This document shows positions 39,414 to 49,117 of a stretch of 64,000 bases of DNA, one piece after another. The stretch comes from Pseudoxanthomonas japonensis (GTDB taxonomy: Bacteria > Pseudomonadota > Gammaproteobacteria > Xanthomonadales > Xanthomonadaceae). Below the pieces are notes generated by a model. The model searched no databases and was not told the origin of the DNA. It saw nothing but the letters and a program-made list of their open reading frames with translations. Within the stretch, counting starts at the first letter, position 1. Each line of letters opens with the position of its first letter. The translations under genes and the position numbers were made by a program. Where the stretch lies: the NCBI RefSeq assembly GCF_010093445.1, contig NZ_PDWW01000005.1:1-64000 (forward strand), written 5' to 3'.

Positions 39414-41213
39414 TCAGGGAGCGGTGAAGCTGCCGCGCACGCTGACGTTGGAGAACGCCGTCTTGCCCACCAGCGACACGTAGTAGGTGCCGGCCTGCGG
39501 GTTGGCGATGTTGACCACTTCATTGTTGCCCGGGCGCACCGAACGCAGGTCGTAGTTCGTCGCCGTGGCCGCACTGCCGAACTTCACGTAGACGTCGGCA
39601 TTGCCGCTGCCACCGAAGCTGATGAACGACAGGTTCTTCGCCCCCGCCGGCACCACCAGTGCGTACTGCACCACCGCATCCTTGGCACCGGCGTTGCCGC
39701 CGATGGCCACGTTGTTGGTGAGCGGGGTCGCCGTCGGCGGTTCGCCGCCGCCCATGACCGCCTGCACCGCGGCCGCGGCATTGACGATGCCCGCACCGAT
39801 CGGACGGTTGGCCGGCGGCGCGACCGGGAACGGGCGCGCGGTGGACTTCAGGACCGCGAGCACCTGCGCCGGCGTCAGCGGCGTTTCCGCCACGCTCTGC
39901 ATCAGCGCGACGACGGCCGCCACATGCGGTGCCGCCATCGAGGTGCCGCCCATGCCGAAGTACGTTTCGGTGGTCGGAACCGTCGTGCCCGCATTGCCGG
40001 CGGACCAGACGTAGCCGCCCGGATTGCCGTCGACGCTGCCGCCGCCGCCCGGCGCGGAGATGTCGATGCGCGTGCCGTAGTTGGAATACGAGGCGATGCC
40101 GCCGGTGATGCGCGTGGCGCCCACGGTGATCACGCCGGCACAGTTGCCGGGCGAGAAGCCGTTGACGTTGCTTGCATCGTTGCCCGCGGCCACCACGACG
40201 GTGCTGCCGTTGGCGATGGCGATGTTGAATGCGTTCTGTTCGACCGCGCTGCAGGCACCCGAACCGCCGAGGCTGAGGTTGATGACCTCGGCCGGATTGG
40301 CGTTCGCAGGCACGCCGGCCACGGTACCGCCCGAGGCCCAGATCACCGCGTCGGAAATGTCGGAGGTGTAGCCGCCGCAGCGACCCAGCACGCGTGCCGG
40401 CACGACCTTGGCGTTGAACGCGCCGCCCGCCATGCCCTTCGCGTTGTTGCTGACCTCGGCGACGGTGCCGGCCACGTGCGTGCCGTGCCAGCTGCTGTCC
40501 TGCACCGGCGACCCGGCGTAGCACTCGCCCGCCACGGGATTCCAGTCGCCCTCGTCGCGCGGATTCGCATCGCGCCCGTCGCCGTCGCGCGAGACGAACG
40601 TGTCGCTGATGAAGTCGTAGCCCGGCAGGATGTTGGCGTCCATGTCGCTGTGCGCGGTGATGCCGGTGTCCAGCACGGCGACGACGACACCGGCGCCCGT
40701 CGCGTTGTCCCAGGCCGCCGGCAGGTTGATGCCGCCGACCGGATCCTTGAAATGCCACTGGTACTGGTTGTAGTAGGTGTCGTTGGGCACCAGGCGCGCA
40801 TAGCGCTTGGCATCCACTTCGACGAACTCGACTTCCGGATCGGTCGCCAACTGGCGCAGCAGGCTCTCCGCCTCCACGCGGTCCAGCTTGCGCGAGGTCT
40901 GCACCAGCTCTGCGCCGATACCGAGGCGGCGCAGCTTCGCCGCGCTGACCGCCTTGCCGTTCGACGGACCGAGCGAAGCGCGCGATACCGCGCCCACCAG
41001 CGAGCGCTGCAACGTGGCGCTGCTGGTACGCGCGCTGCTGCCATCGCGGTACTTCACGATGAAACGGTCGTAGGTTTCGCCGTCGCGCAAGCCGGCGGTG
41101 CTGACGTCGCCGGCGGACGCGGTCGCCGCGAAGGCTCCGAATGTGATTATTGCGGCGAGCGCAGCAACAAGGGGACGACGACGCGAAACGCGTGATGAGG
41201 ATTTTCGATTCAC
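39414..41213 (-). CDS. Secreted subtilisin-like (S8) serine protease
   Basis: This 599-residue preproprotein has a signal peptide (cleavage after ASA at about 34) and an inhibitor-I9-like propeptide (about 48-136, with FIVKYRDG and EVEFVEVDA). The peptidase S8 catalytic domain follows, with triad D182 (AVLDTGI), H243 (SSWHGTHVAGT) and S425 (GMGGTSMAAPH) and oxyanion N345. A C-terminal PPC-type beta domain (about 505-599, with YYVSLVGKTAFSNV) completes it. It should be exported through Sec and probably the neighbouring type II system. The start is a GTG at 41213 with an AGG-rich sequence before it. It occupies the usual place of gspE next to gspF. Confidence 0.93.
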   Translation of the reverse strand: MNRKSSSRVSRRRPLVAALAAIITFGAFAATASAGDVSTAGLRDGETYDRFIVKYRDGSSARTSSATLQRSLVGAVSRASLGPSNGKAVSAAKLRRLGIGAELVQTSRKLDRVEAESLLRQLATDPEVEFVEVDAKRYARLVPNDTYYNQYQWHFKDPVGGINLPAAWDNATGAGVVVAVLDTGITAHSDMDANILPGYDFISDTFVSRDGDGRDANPRDEGDWNPVAGECYAGSPVQDSSWHGTHVAGTVAEVSNNAKGMAGGAFNAKVVPARVLGRCGGYTSDISDAVIWASGGTVAGVPANANPAEVINLSLGGSGACSAVEQNAFNIAIANGSTVVVAAGNDASNVNGFSPGNCAGVITVGATRITGGIASYSNYGTRIDISAPGGGGSVDGNPGGYVWSAGNAGTTVPTTETYFGMGGTSMAAPHVAAVVALMQSVAETPLTPAQVLAVLKSTARPFPVAPPANRPIGAGIVNAAAAVQAVMGGGEPPTATPLTNNVAIGGNAGAKDAVVQYALVVPAGAKNLSFISFGGSGNADVYVKFGSAATATNYDLRSVRPGNNEVVNIANPQAGTYYVSLVGKTAFSNVSVRGSFTAP

Positions 41214-41817
41214 TTGACCTGCTCCATGTCTACAAGGATGAACGAACTGGGTAACCCGTTTACAACGTGCTTACTCAACGACTTGCGACTTCCGTTTCAA
41301 GGTGTGCTGCAAGTACCCCTGTTTACCTGCCACAGCACTCTTCACGCAGCGAACACATCCTCTATACACGGCCTACACGTGGATTTAACGCCTTGTTTTC
41401 AGCTGTTTCGTCGCGCTGGAACGAACGTAGCAAATCTCTCGCAAATTGCACAACGCGGATGTAGTGTTCGATCACACGGAGTTGTTGAGCGTCATCTCGG
41501 GATGAGGGGATGGGGAATGCGGGAATCTTTTGTCGGCGCTATTTCTTGTTTCGCTGTTTCACTTGCACGTCTTGCATTTCGCATTGCGCCTGCATCGCTT
41601 TCCTCGCGCATGCCGCGCCGCGTTCGCGGACGGCAGCAGAACACGCACCCTCTCTTCCTCGTCGCGTCCGCCACTTCGTGCAACGCGGTCATGTGTCGCC
41701 CCTGTCGCATGCCGCGCTGTCATTTCCCCTGACGTAGTCCGCCTCGAATTCCCGTGCCGCCTCCTGGCCCGGGCGCTGTCGTATTCCCCCGAAAACACAG
41801 AATGAAGGACGTGATCC
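41214..41817. other. Intergenic region between divergent protease and adhesin genes
   Basis: This 604-base stretch is noticeably poorer in G+C than its surroundings and must hold two divergent promoters. A rightward candidate is TTCACG (41341-41346), 16 bases, then TATACA (41363-41368). Several rightward frames are open, but they have low-complexity, non-protein-like translations and no ribosome-binding sites, so I call no gene. A long untranslated leader or small RNA for the adhesin is possible. Confidence 0.45.
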
Positions 41818-44800
41818 ATGAACAGGATTTACAGCAAGGTGTGGAACCCTTCCCTTGGCATGCTGGTGGTGGCCTCGGAGTTCGCGCGTCGCGCGCACGG
41901 CGTGATGTCGTCCGGTGCGCGCGTGCGTGCGCGGCTCGGCGTGACGCTGCTGGTCTCGGCCCTGCTCGCAGGTGCGCCGTTCGGCGCGGCGTTGGCGCAT
42001 GACAAACAGAAAGGCCAACCGCAGAACGACAAGCCTCAGATCGGAACGGGCCCCGCCTTCTGCGTGGATTCGCGCGGGAATCCCATCATCGATGGACGTC
42101 CCGGTGAGAACGCCGTCTCCTGCGGCGACGATGTCGACGCGTCCGGTCGCCATGCGGTCGCGGTCGGCTACAAGAGCATCGCCAACAAGGCGGGCGCCAC
42201 CGCGGTCGGCGGCTATGCCGAAGCAAAGGGTGTGAACGCCACCGCCGTGGGCTACGACAGCAACGCCACCGCGCAGGGCGCGACGGCGCTGGGCAGCCAG
42301 AGCAATGCGACCGGCGCGAATGCGACCGCGGTCGGCACGCTGGCGAACGCGACGGGCGCCGGCGCGAGTGCCGTGGGCACCGGCAGCCGTGCCACGGGCG
42401 CGTACGCCGGCGCGTTCGGCAGTTCGTCCACGGCCTCGGGCACGCAGGCGCTGGCTGCCGGCCACACCAGCACGGCGACCGGCATCGCCACCGTCGCGGT
42501 CGGCGGATTCGCCAACGCGTCGGGCAGTTTCGATACGGCGGTCGGCTATGGCGCGGATGCCAGCGGCGGCGACAGCACGGCATTGGGTTCCGGCTCCATC
42601 GCAACCGGATACAACAGCGTCGCGGTCGGTGGATCGCTGCTCGGCCTGCTGCCGACTGAAGCCTCCGGCGACTTCTCGACCGCGGTCGGTGGCGGCGCCT
42701 GGGCGCCGGGCACGAATGCCACGGCGATCGGCAATCTCGCATCGGCCAGCGCCGACAACAGCGTGGCGCTGGGTGGCGATTCCGTCGCCGACCGGGAAGA
42801 TTCCGTTTCCGTCGGTCGTGCCGGCGGCGAGCGGCAGATCACCAACGTAGCCGCGGGCACGGGAGGCACCGACGCGGTGAACCTCGATCAATTGAATGCC
42901 GTGGCCGAAGCGTCGGAGAACGCCACGCGCTACTTCAAGGCCAACGGTGCGAATGACGGTACGGATGACGCGGTCGCCAATGGCGACTACGCCACGGCCT
43001 CCGGCTCCGCCGCGCTCGCCGATGGCGTCGGTGCGACGGCGACGGGTTCCGGTGCGTTCGCACTGGCCAACGGTGCGACCGCGTCCGGCTTCAACGCTAC
43101 CGCGACGGGTGAGAACAGCGTCGCCAATGGTGCCGGTGCACAGGCGGCAGGCGCAGGCTCGGTTGCCGTGGGCGGACAGCGTCAGCTGCTCGATGAGAAC
43201 GGCGATCCGATCCTCGATGCCGACGGCAACCCGGTCTATGCCAGCACGGAAGCGACGGCGGATGACGCCACCGCTGTCGGTGCAGGCGCGGTCGCCGGTG
43301 AAGTCGGCAGCAGCGCGGTCGGTGCGGGCGCCAATGCCTCCGGCGCGTACTCATCGGCCATCGGCACCGAAGCATCGGCGTCAGGCACGCAGGCCACGGC
43401 GGTCGGTTTCCGCAGCGATGCGTCGGATGATGCAGCCACCGCCATCGGCGGCTACAGCAGCGCCTCCAGCTTCGGCGCCTCAGCCTTCGGCTACGGCGCG
43501 GAAGCCAGCGCCAACAGCGCCACGGCGCTGGGCTTCGGCGCCGTCGCCAGCAACTTCGACAGCACCGCGCTGGGTTCCAATGCCATCGCCAGCGGCGACA
43601 ACAGCGTGGCGGTGGGTGGTGCGTTCTTCGGCTTCCTGCCGACCGAAGCGTCGGGGGACTACTCCGTGGCCGTCGGCGGAGGCGCTTACACGCCGGGCTT
43701 CAACTCTGTCGCGTTGGGCAACCTCGCGACCGCCGAGGCCGACAACAGCGTGGCCATCGGTGGCGATTCGATCGCGGACCGCGAGGACACCGTGTCGGTC
43801 GGCAGCGCGGGCAGCGAACGGCAGATCACCAACGTCGCCGCCGGCACGGAAGGCACCGATGCGGTGAACCTCGATCAGCTCAACGCGGTCGCCGAGGCTT
43901 CGGAGAACGCCACGCGCTACTTCAAGGCCAATGGTGCAGAGGATGGCACCGATGACGCCACGGCCAATGGCGACTACGCCACGGCATCCGGCTCGGCGGC
44001 CTTCGCCGACGGCATCGGCGCCACCGCGACCGGCTCCGGCGCGTTCGCACTGGCGGACGGTGCGACGGCGACCGGCTTCAACGCCACGGCCACGGGTGCG
44101 AACAGCGTCGCCAACGGCAGCAGCGCGGAGGCCAGCGGCGATTCCAGCATCGCCATCGGCGGCTCGGTGGATGCCTTCGACGCCGACGGCAATCCGATCA
44201 ACGTCAATACGGTGGCGTCCGGTCTCGGCGCGACGGCGGTCGGTTCCGGCAGCCTGGCCTCGGGACTCGGCAGCTCCTCGTTCGGCGTGCTCAGCGAGGC
44301 GAGCGGCGAAGCCAGTTCCGCGTTCGGTTACGGCAGCACGGCGACCGGTTCGTATGCGTCGAGCTTCGGCCACGCGAGCGGTGCGACCGGCGACTACAGC
44401 GTCGCGGTCGGCGGACCGGCGGACCTGATTCCCGGGTTCGGCCTGCTGGTCTATACGCAGGCCAGCGGGTTCAGTGCAGCAGCGTTCGGGTCCGGCGCGA
44501 TCGCCGCAGGCGACTACAGCCTGGCGGCCGGCAGCCTGTCGGAGGCGTCGGGCATCGAGAGCACGGCCGCCGGCTTCTTCTCCTACGCGCCTGGCGATTA
44601 CGCCACCGCGCTGGGTGCGGAATCCTGGGCCAGCGGCGACAACAGCACGGCCGTCGGCTTCTACAGCACGGCGCTGGGCGACAACAGCGTGGCGCTCGGC
44701 GCCAACTCGACTGCCGACCGCGACAACACGGTGTCGGTCGGCGACGTGGGCAGCGAGCGGCAGATCACCAACGTGGCCGCCGGTACCGAGGGAACGGATG

Positions 44801-47800
44801 CGGTGAATCTGGATCAGCTCAACGCGGTCGCCGAAGCGTCGGGGAATGCCACGCGCTACTTCAAGGCGAACGGTGCGAATGACGGTACGGATGACGCGGT
44901 CGCCAATGGCGACTACGCCACGGCATCCGGCTCCGCGGCATTGGCGGACGGCGTCGGTGCGACGGCGACGGGTTCCGGTGCGTTCGCACTGGCCAACGGT
45001 GCGACCGCGTCCGGCTTCAACGCGACGGCGACGGGTGAGAACAGCGTCGCCAACGGTGCCGGTGCGCAGGCGTCGGGCGCCGGCGCGGTTGCCGTGGGCG
45101 GACAGCGCCAACTGCTCGACGAGAACGGCGATCCGATCCTCGATGCCGATGGCAATCCGGTCTACGCGAGCACGGAAGCGACGGCAGACGATGCCACGGC
45201 CGTGGGTGCCGGCGCGGTCGCCAGCGAGGTGGGTGCGAGCGCAGTAGGCGCAGGTGCGACGGCGTCGGGCGCCTACTCGTCCGCGGTCGGAACCGAAGCA
45301 TCAGCGTCGGGCATCCAGGCCACGGCCGTCGGTTTCCGCAGCGACGCGTCCGACGACGCCGCCACCGCCATCGGCGGTTACAGCAGCGCCTCCAACTTCG
45401 GTGCCTCGGCCTTCGGATACGGCGCGGAAGCCAGCGCCGACAGCGCCACGGCGCTGGGCTTCGGCGCGGTCGCCAGCAACTTCGACAGTACTGCGCTGGG
45501 CTCGAACGCCGTCGCCAGCGGCGACAACAGTGTGGCGGTGGGTGGTGCGTTCTTCGGTTTCCTGCCGACCGAAGCCTCTGGCGACTATTCGGTCGCCGTC
45601 GGTGGCGGCGCCTACACCCCGGGCTTCAACTCGGTGGCGCTGGGCAACCTCGCCACCGCGGAAGCCGACAACAGCGTGGCCATCGGTGGCGATTCGATCG
45701 CCGACCGTGAGGACACGGTGTCGGTCGGCAGTGCGGGCAGCGAACGGCAGATCACCAACGTCGCCGCCGGCACCGAGGGCACCGATGCGGTGAATCTGGA
45801 CCAGTTGAACGAAGTCGCCGAGGCTTCGGAGAACGCCACGCGCTACTTCAAGGCCAATGGTGCAGAGGATGGCACCGATGACGCCACGGTCAATGGCGAC
45901 TACGCCACGGCATCCGGCTCTGCCGCACTCGCCGATGGCGTTGGCGCAACGGCGACCGGCTCCGGTGCGTTCGCACTGGCGGACGGCGCAACCGCCACCG
46001 GCTTCAACGCCACCGCCACCGGCAGCAACAGCGTCGCCAACGGCGCTGGTGCACAGGCGGTCGGCGCAGGCTCGGTTGCCGTCGGCGGACAGCGCCAGCT
46101 GTTCGACGAGAACGGCGATCCGCTCCTCGATGCCGATGGCAATCCGGTCTACGCCAGCACCGAAGCGACGGCGGATGACGCCACCGCCGTGGGTGCAGGC
46201 GCGGTCGCCGGTGAAGTCGGCGCGAGCGCCGTCGGTGCGGGCGCGAACGCGTCCGGCGCCTACGCCACCGCACTGGGCACGGAAGCCTCCGCCTCGGAAA
46301 CGCAGTCCACCGCGGTGGGCTTCCGCAGCAGTGCGGGCGGCCTGGCCTCCACCACCGTCGGCGGCTACAGCAGCGCGGGTGGCGATTTCGCCTCGGCGTT
46401 CGGCTACGGCGCCGATGCGGCCGGCGGCGGTGCGACCGCGGTCGGCGAAGGCGCGAGCGCGGGCGGTGACGAGAGCACGGCCGTCGGCGGCACCACGTTC
46501 TTCGGCCTGATCAACACGCGCGCCAGCGGCACCGGCAGTTCGGCGTTCGGAAACGGCGCCTGGGCCACCGGCGAGTACAGCACCGCGCTCGGCCACAACA
46601 GCTACGCCGACGGCGACGACAGCGTGGCGGTGGGCGTGAATTCGGTGGCAGCGGCGACCAACAGCGTCGCGATCGGTGCGAACTCGTGGAACGACCGCGA
46701 CGACACCGTATCGGTCGGCGACGTGGGTGCGGAACGGCAGATCACCAACGTCGCGGCCGGTACCGAGGGCACGGATGCGGTGAACCTCGACCAGCTGAAT
46801 GCGATCGCCAACGCCTCGGAAAACGCCACGCGCTACTTCAAGGCGAACGGTGAAGGCGACGGCAGCGACGATGCCACCGCCAACGGCGACTACGCGACCG
46901 CCTCCGGTTCGGCCGCACTGGCCGATGGCGTCGGTGCGACCGCCACCGGCTCCGGTGCGTTCGCGCTGGCCGACGGCGCCACCGCGACCGGCTTCAACGC
47001 CACCGCCACCGGCGCGAACAGCGTCGCCAGCGGCGCGGGCGCGCAGGCGGCAGGGGCGGGCTCGGTCGCAGTCGGCGGACAGCGCCAGCTGCTCGACGAG
47101 GACGGCGAACCGATCCTGGATGCCGACGGCAATCCGGTCTACGCCAGCACCGAAGCGACGGCGGACGACGCGACGGCCCTCGGCGCAGGTGCAGTCGCCA
47201 GCGATACCGGCGCGACCGCGACGGGTGCCGGCGCCACGGCATCCGGTGCCTATGCCACCGCCACCGGCACCGAGAGCTCGGCATCGGGACTGCAGGCCAC
47301 GGCCACCGGCTTCCGCAGCGACGCCTCCGGCGACGGGTCGGCGGCCATCGGCAGCTACAGCAATGCATCCGCCTTCGCCGCGTCGGCGTTCGGCTACGGC
47401 GCGGAAGCGTCGCAGGAAAGCGCGACCGCACTGGGCTTCGGTGCCGTGGCGAGCAACTACGACAGCACGGCGCTGGGCTCGAACGCCATCGCCAGCGGCG
47501 ACAACAGCGTGGCCGTGGGCGGTGCGTTCTTCGGCTTTCTGCCGACCGAAGCGTCCGGCGACTACTCGGTCGCCGTCGGTGGCGGCGCCTACACACCGGG
47601 CGTCAACTCGGTGGCCGTCGGCAACCTCGCCACCGCCGAAGCCGACAACAGCGTGGCCATCGGCGGCGATTCGGTCGCCGACCGCGAGGACACCGTCTCC
47701 GTGGGCAGCGCCGGCAGCGAGCGGCAGGTCACCAACGTCGCGGCCGGCACCCAGGCCACCGACGCGGTGAACCTGTTCCAGCTGAGCTCCGTCGCCAGTG

Positions 47801-48597
47801 CGCTCGGCGGCGGTGCGGGCTTCTCCGGTGGCACGTTCATCGCGCCGAGCTACACGATCCAGGGCACGTCGTACAACAACGTGGGCGCGGCGTTCACTGC
47901 CGTCGACGCCAAGCTCAACGAGTTGTATGGCATGTACAGCGGATCGGGCAGCAGCACGACGACGGCGTCCGCCGGCACCGCGCCGCCTACGCAGGCCAGC
48001 CAGGGCCAGGTGGCCGGCGAGACGGCATCGGCGGCGGGCACCGGTGGTACCGCTTCGTCACCGACGCGTGGCACGGCCACGACCACGGATGCTGCCGGCA
48101 GCGGCGCCGTGGCCAGCAGCCAGCCTGCTGTCGCAACGCCGACGGATGCCACCGCGGCAGCCGACGTTCCCGCCGCGGCCGCGTCCTACGCCGATGCGGG
48201 CGACGCCAACACGCTCAGCAGCGCACAGTCCTACACCGACCAGTCCTCGGCGAGCACGCTGGCCAGCGCGAAGGCCTACGCCGACTTCCAGGTCAAGGCG
48301 CTGGAGGACGACTTCAACGCCTTCCGCGGCGATGTGGACCGCCGCTTCTCCGAGCAGGATCGCCGTCTGGACAAGATGGGCGCAATGAGCTCGGCGATGT
48401 TGAACATGGCGATCAACGCCGCCGGCAGCCGCAGTCCGCGTGGACGGGTCGCCGTGGGCGCGGGTTGGCAGAACGGCGAGAACGCCCTGTCGGTGGGCTA
48501 TTCGAAGCCGATCGGCGAGCGCGCCTCGTTCAGCATCGGCGGTGCGTTCAGCGGCGACGAGAAGTCCGCGGGTGTCGGCTTTGGTATAGACCTGTAA
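41818..48597 (+). CDS. Giant YadA-like trimeric autotransporter adhesin
   Basis: This 2259-residue type Vc autotransporter starts with an extended signal peptide (ESPR; MNRIYSKVWNPSLGMLVVASEFARR). The signal cleavage site is near ALA-HD at about 60. The head consists of dozens of 14-residue YadA/Hep_Hag repeats (xAxAxGxxSxAxGxx). Six YadA neck motifs (ERQITNVAAGT...DAVNLDQL) start at residues 338, 667, 980, 1309, 1639 and 1968. A short stalk rich in Ala, Thr and Ser follows, then a coiled coil with an RGD tripeptide (FRGDVDRRF) and the C-terminal YadA anchor (about 2200-2259), which forms the trimeric 12-stranded barrel. It should mediate adhesion or biofilm formation. It lies between gspE and gspF and is oppositely oriented to both. 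Confidence 0.95.
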   Translation: MNRIYSKVWNPSLGMLVVASEFARRAHGVMSSGARVRARLGVTLLVSALLAGAPFGAALAHDKQKGQPQNDKPQIGTGPAFCVDSRGNPIIDGRPGENAVSCGDDVDASGRHAVAVGYKSIANKAGATAVGGYAEAKGVNATAVGYDSNATAQGATALGSQSNATGANATAVGTLANATGAGASAVGTGSRATGAYAGAFGSSSTASGTQALAAGHTSTATGIATVAVGGFANASGSFDTAVGYGADASGGDSTALGSGSIATGYNSVAVGGSLLGLLPTEASGDFSTAVGGGAWAPGTNATAIGNLASASADNSVALGGDSVADREDSVSVGRAGGERQITNVAAGTGGTDAVNLDQLNAVAEASENATRYFKANGANDGTDDAVANGDYATASGSAALADGVGATATGSGAFALANGATASGFNATATGENSVANGAGAQAAGAGSVAVGGQRQLLDENGDPILDADGNPVYASTEATADDATAVGAGAVAGEVGSSAVGAGANASGAYSSAIGTEASASGTQATAVGFRSDASDDAATAIGGYSSASSFGASAFGYGAEASANSATALGFGAVASNFDSTALGSNAIASGDNSVAVGGAFFGFLPTEASGDYSVAVGGGAYTPGFNSVALGNLATAEADNSVAIGGDSIADREDTVSVGSAGSERQITNVAAGTEGTDAVNLDQLNAVAEASENATRYFKANGAEDGTDDATANGDYATASGSAAFADGIGATATGSGAFALADGATATGFNATATGANSVANGSSAEASGDSSIAIGGSVDAFDADGNPINVNTVASGLGATAVGSGSLASGLGSSSFGVLSEASGEASSAFGYGSTATGSYASSFGHASGATGDYSVAVGGPADLIPGFGLLVYTQASGFSAAAFGSGAIAAGDYSLAAGSLSEASGIESTAAGFFSYAPGDYATALGAESWASGDNSTAVGFYSTALGDNSVALGANSTADRDNTVSVGDVGSERQITNVAAGTEGTDAVNLDQLNAVAEASGNATRYFKANGANDGTDDAVANGDYATASGSAALADGVGATATGSGAFALANGATASGFNATATGENSVANGAGAQASGAGAVAVGGQRQLLDENGDPILDADGNPVYASTEATADDATAVGAGAVASEVGASAVGAGATASGAYSSAVGTEASASGIQATAVGFRSDASDDAATAIGGYSSASNFGASAFGYGAEASADSATALGFGAVASNFDSTALGSNAVASGDNSVAVGGAFFGFLPTEASGDYSVAVGGGAYTPGFNSVALGNLATAEADNSVAIGGDSIADREDTVSVGSAGSERQITNVAAGTEGTDAVNLDQLNEVAEASENATRYFKANGAEDGTDDATVNGDYATASGSAALADGVGATATGSGAFALADGATATGFNATATGSNSVANGAGAQAVGAGSVAVGGQRQLFDENGDPLLDADGNPVYASTEATADDATAVGAGAVAGEVGASAVGAGANASGAYATALGTEASASETQSTAVGFRSSAGGLASTTVGGYSSAGGDFASAFGYGADAAGGGATAVGEGASAGGDESTAVGGTTFFGLINTRASGTGSSAFGNGAWATGEYSTALGHNSYADGDDSVAVGVNSVAAATNSVAIGANSWNDRDDTVSVGDVGAERQITNVAAGTEGTDAVNLDQLNAIANASENATRYFKANGEGDGSDDATANGDYATASGSAALADGVGATATGSGAFALADGATATGFNATATGANSVASGAGAQAAGAGSVAVGGQRQLLDEDGEPILDADGNPVYASTEATADDATALGAGAVASDTGATATGAGATASGAYATATGTESSASGLQATATGFRSDASGDGSAAIGSYSNASAFAASAFGYGAEASQESATALGFGAVASNYDSTALGSNAIASGDNSVAVGGAFFGFLPTEASGDYSVAVGGGAYTPGVNSVAVGNLATAEADNSVAIGGDSVADREDTVSVGSAGSERQVTNVAAGTQATDAVNLFQLSSVASALGGGAGFSGGTFIAPSYTIQGTSYNNVGAAFTAVDAKLNELYGMYSGSGSSTTTASAGTAPPTQASQGQVAGETASAAGTGGTASSPTRGTATTTDAAGSGAVASSQPAVATPTDATAAADVPAAAASYADAGDANTLSSAQSYTDQSSASTLASAKAYADFQVKALEDDFNAFRGDVDRRFSEQDRRLDKMGAMSSAMLNMAINAAGSRSPRGRVAVGAGWQNGENALSVGYSKPIGERASFSIGGAFSGDEKSAGVGFGIDL
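42829..43815 (+). repeat. Adhesin long repeat unit 1 (987 bases)
   Basis: This is the first neck-to-neck unit, 329 codons. It contains the neck, an ATRYFKANGANDGTDD segment, a QRQLLDENGDPILDADG insertion and the FFGFLPTEASGDYSVAVGG block. It is nearly identical in protein sequence to units 3 and 5. Confidence 0.85.
43816..44754 (+). repeat. Adhesin long repeat unit 2 (939 bases, divergent)
   Basis: This unit has 313 codons. It starts like the others (neck and ATRYFKANGAEDGTDD), but the QRQLLDENGD segment is replaced by GGSVDAFDADGNPINVN. The second half (with PADLIPGFGLLVYTQASG) differs from the other units. Confidence 0.8.
44755..45741 (+). repeat. Adhesin long repeat unit 3 (987 bases)
   Basis: 329 codons, with the same segment order as unit 1 and only scattered residue differences. 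The near-identity points to recent duplication or gene conversion. Confidence 0.85.
45742..46731 (+). repeat. Adhesin long repeat unit 4 (990 bases, hybrid)
   Basis: 330 codons. The first half matches units 1 and 3 (QRQLFDENGDPLLDADG). The second half is different: it has FFGLINTRASGTGSSAFGNGAW in place of the FFGFLPTEASGDYS block. Confidence 0.8.
46732..47718 (+). repeat. Adhesin long repeat unit 5 (987 bases)
   Basis: 329 codons, the same design as units 1 and 3 (QRQLLDEDGEPILDADG and FFGFLPTEASGDYS). It ends at the sixth, slightly degenerate neck (ERQVTNVAAGTQATDAVNLFQL). Confidence 0.85.
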
Positions 48598-48616
48598 ACC
48601 GGTCGTCTTCATGAAG

Positions 48617-48650
48617 AAGGGCCCGGCAATGCCGGGCCCTTTCTTTTTCT
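48617..48650 (+). terminator. Intrinsic terminator of the adhesin gene
   Basis: An 11-bp perfect stem (AAGGGCCCGGC at 48617-48627 with GCCGGGCCCTT at 48631-48641) has a 3-base loop and is followed by TCTTTTTCT. It starts 19 bases after the adhesin stop. Confidence 0.9.
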
Positions 48651-48663
48651 CGTGTGCCCGGCT

Positions 48664-49113
48664 TCAGTCGCAGGCCATGCGTCCCTTCGGCAGCACGCGC
48701 GGATTGCCGATCGCGAAATGCGTCACCGGCTTCTCCCACATTTCGAACGACGAGATGCCGGGCGTCACGCCGCAGCTGCTGGTGTAGGTGAACTGCTCGC
48801 CGTCGGTCGAGACGTACAGGTCGAACTTGACCGCCTCGGCCAGTGTGCTGCTGACCATCAGTGTGGTCTGCGTGGCGTCGCCGCTGCGGGCGGCGCGCAG
48901 GTTGCCCGGTGCATCGCCGGCCGGCGCGGAGGCGACCACCTTGCCGTCGACGACCTCGACCTGAAGCGCCAACGACGGCGACGCATCGCCTATCGCGAAG
49001 CCGGCCGGCAGTTCGCCGCGCGCGAGCGTCTTCGGTGCGGGCTTGGCCGCCGACGCGATCACCGGCATCGCGCACAGCGCCATCACGACGTATCCGGTCA
49101 GCCTCCGCTTCAT
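48664..49113 (-). CDS. Small secreted protein next to gspE
   Basis: This 149-residue protein has a signal peptide (MKRRLTGYVVMALCAMPVIASA, cleavage near ASA-AK at about 22). The mature part is a compact, probably beta-rich domain with two cysteines (SSCGVTPG and the penultimate residue of RMACD) that could form a disulfide. No family is recognised. It begins four bases after the gspE stop on the same strand, so it is likely co-transcribed and may be a type II substrate or accessory. The adhesin terminator lies just beyond its stop. Confidence 0.75.
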   Translation of the reverse strand: MKRRLTGYVVMALCAMPVIASAAKPAPKTLARGELPAGFAIGDASPSLALQVEVVDGKVVASAPAGDAPGNLRAARSGDATQTTLMVSSTLAEAVKFDLYVSTDGEQFTYTSSCGVTPGISSFEMWEKPVTHFAIGNPRVLPKGRMACD

Positions 49114-49117
49114 CGCC

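Noticed and set aside
41214-41732. Rightward frame of about 170 codons between protease and adhesin
   Set aside because: It lies in an AT-richer promoter-like region, the translation does not look protein-like, and there is no ribosome-binding site.
41689-46596. Long leftward frames antisense to the adhesin gene
   Set aside because: They arise from the strong codon bias of the GC-rich repeats; the Arg/Gly/Ala-rich translations have no start context or domain.
42829-47718. CRISPR-like or satellite array
   Set aside because: The long repeats are in-frame coding modules of one adhesin gene, not short spaced repeats.
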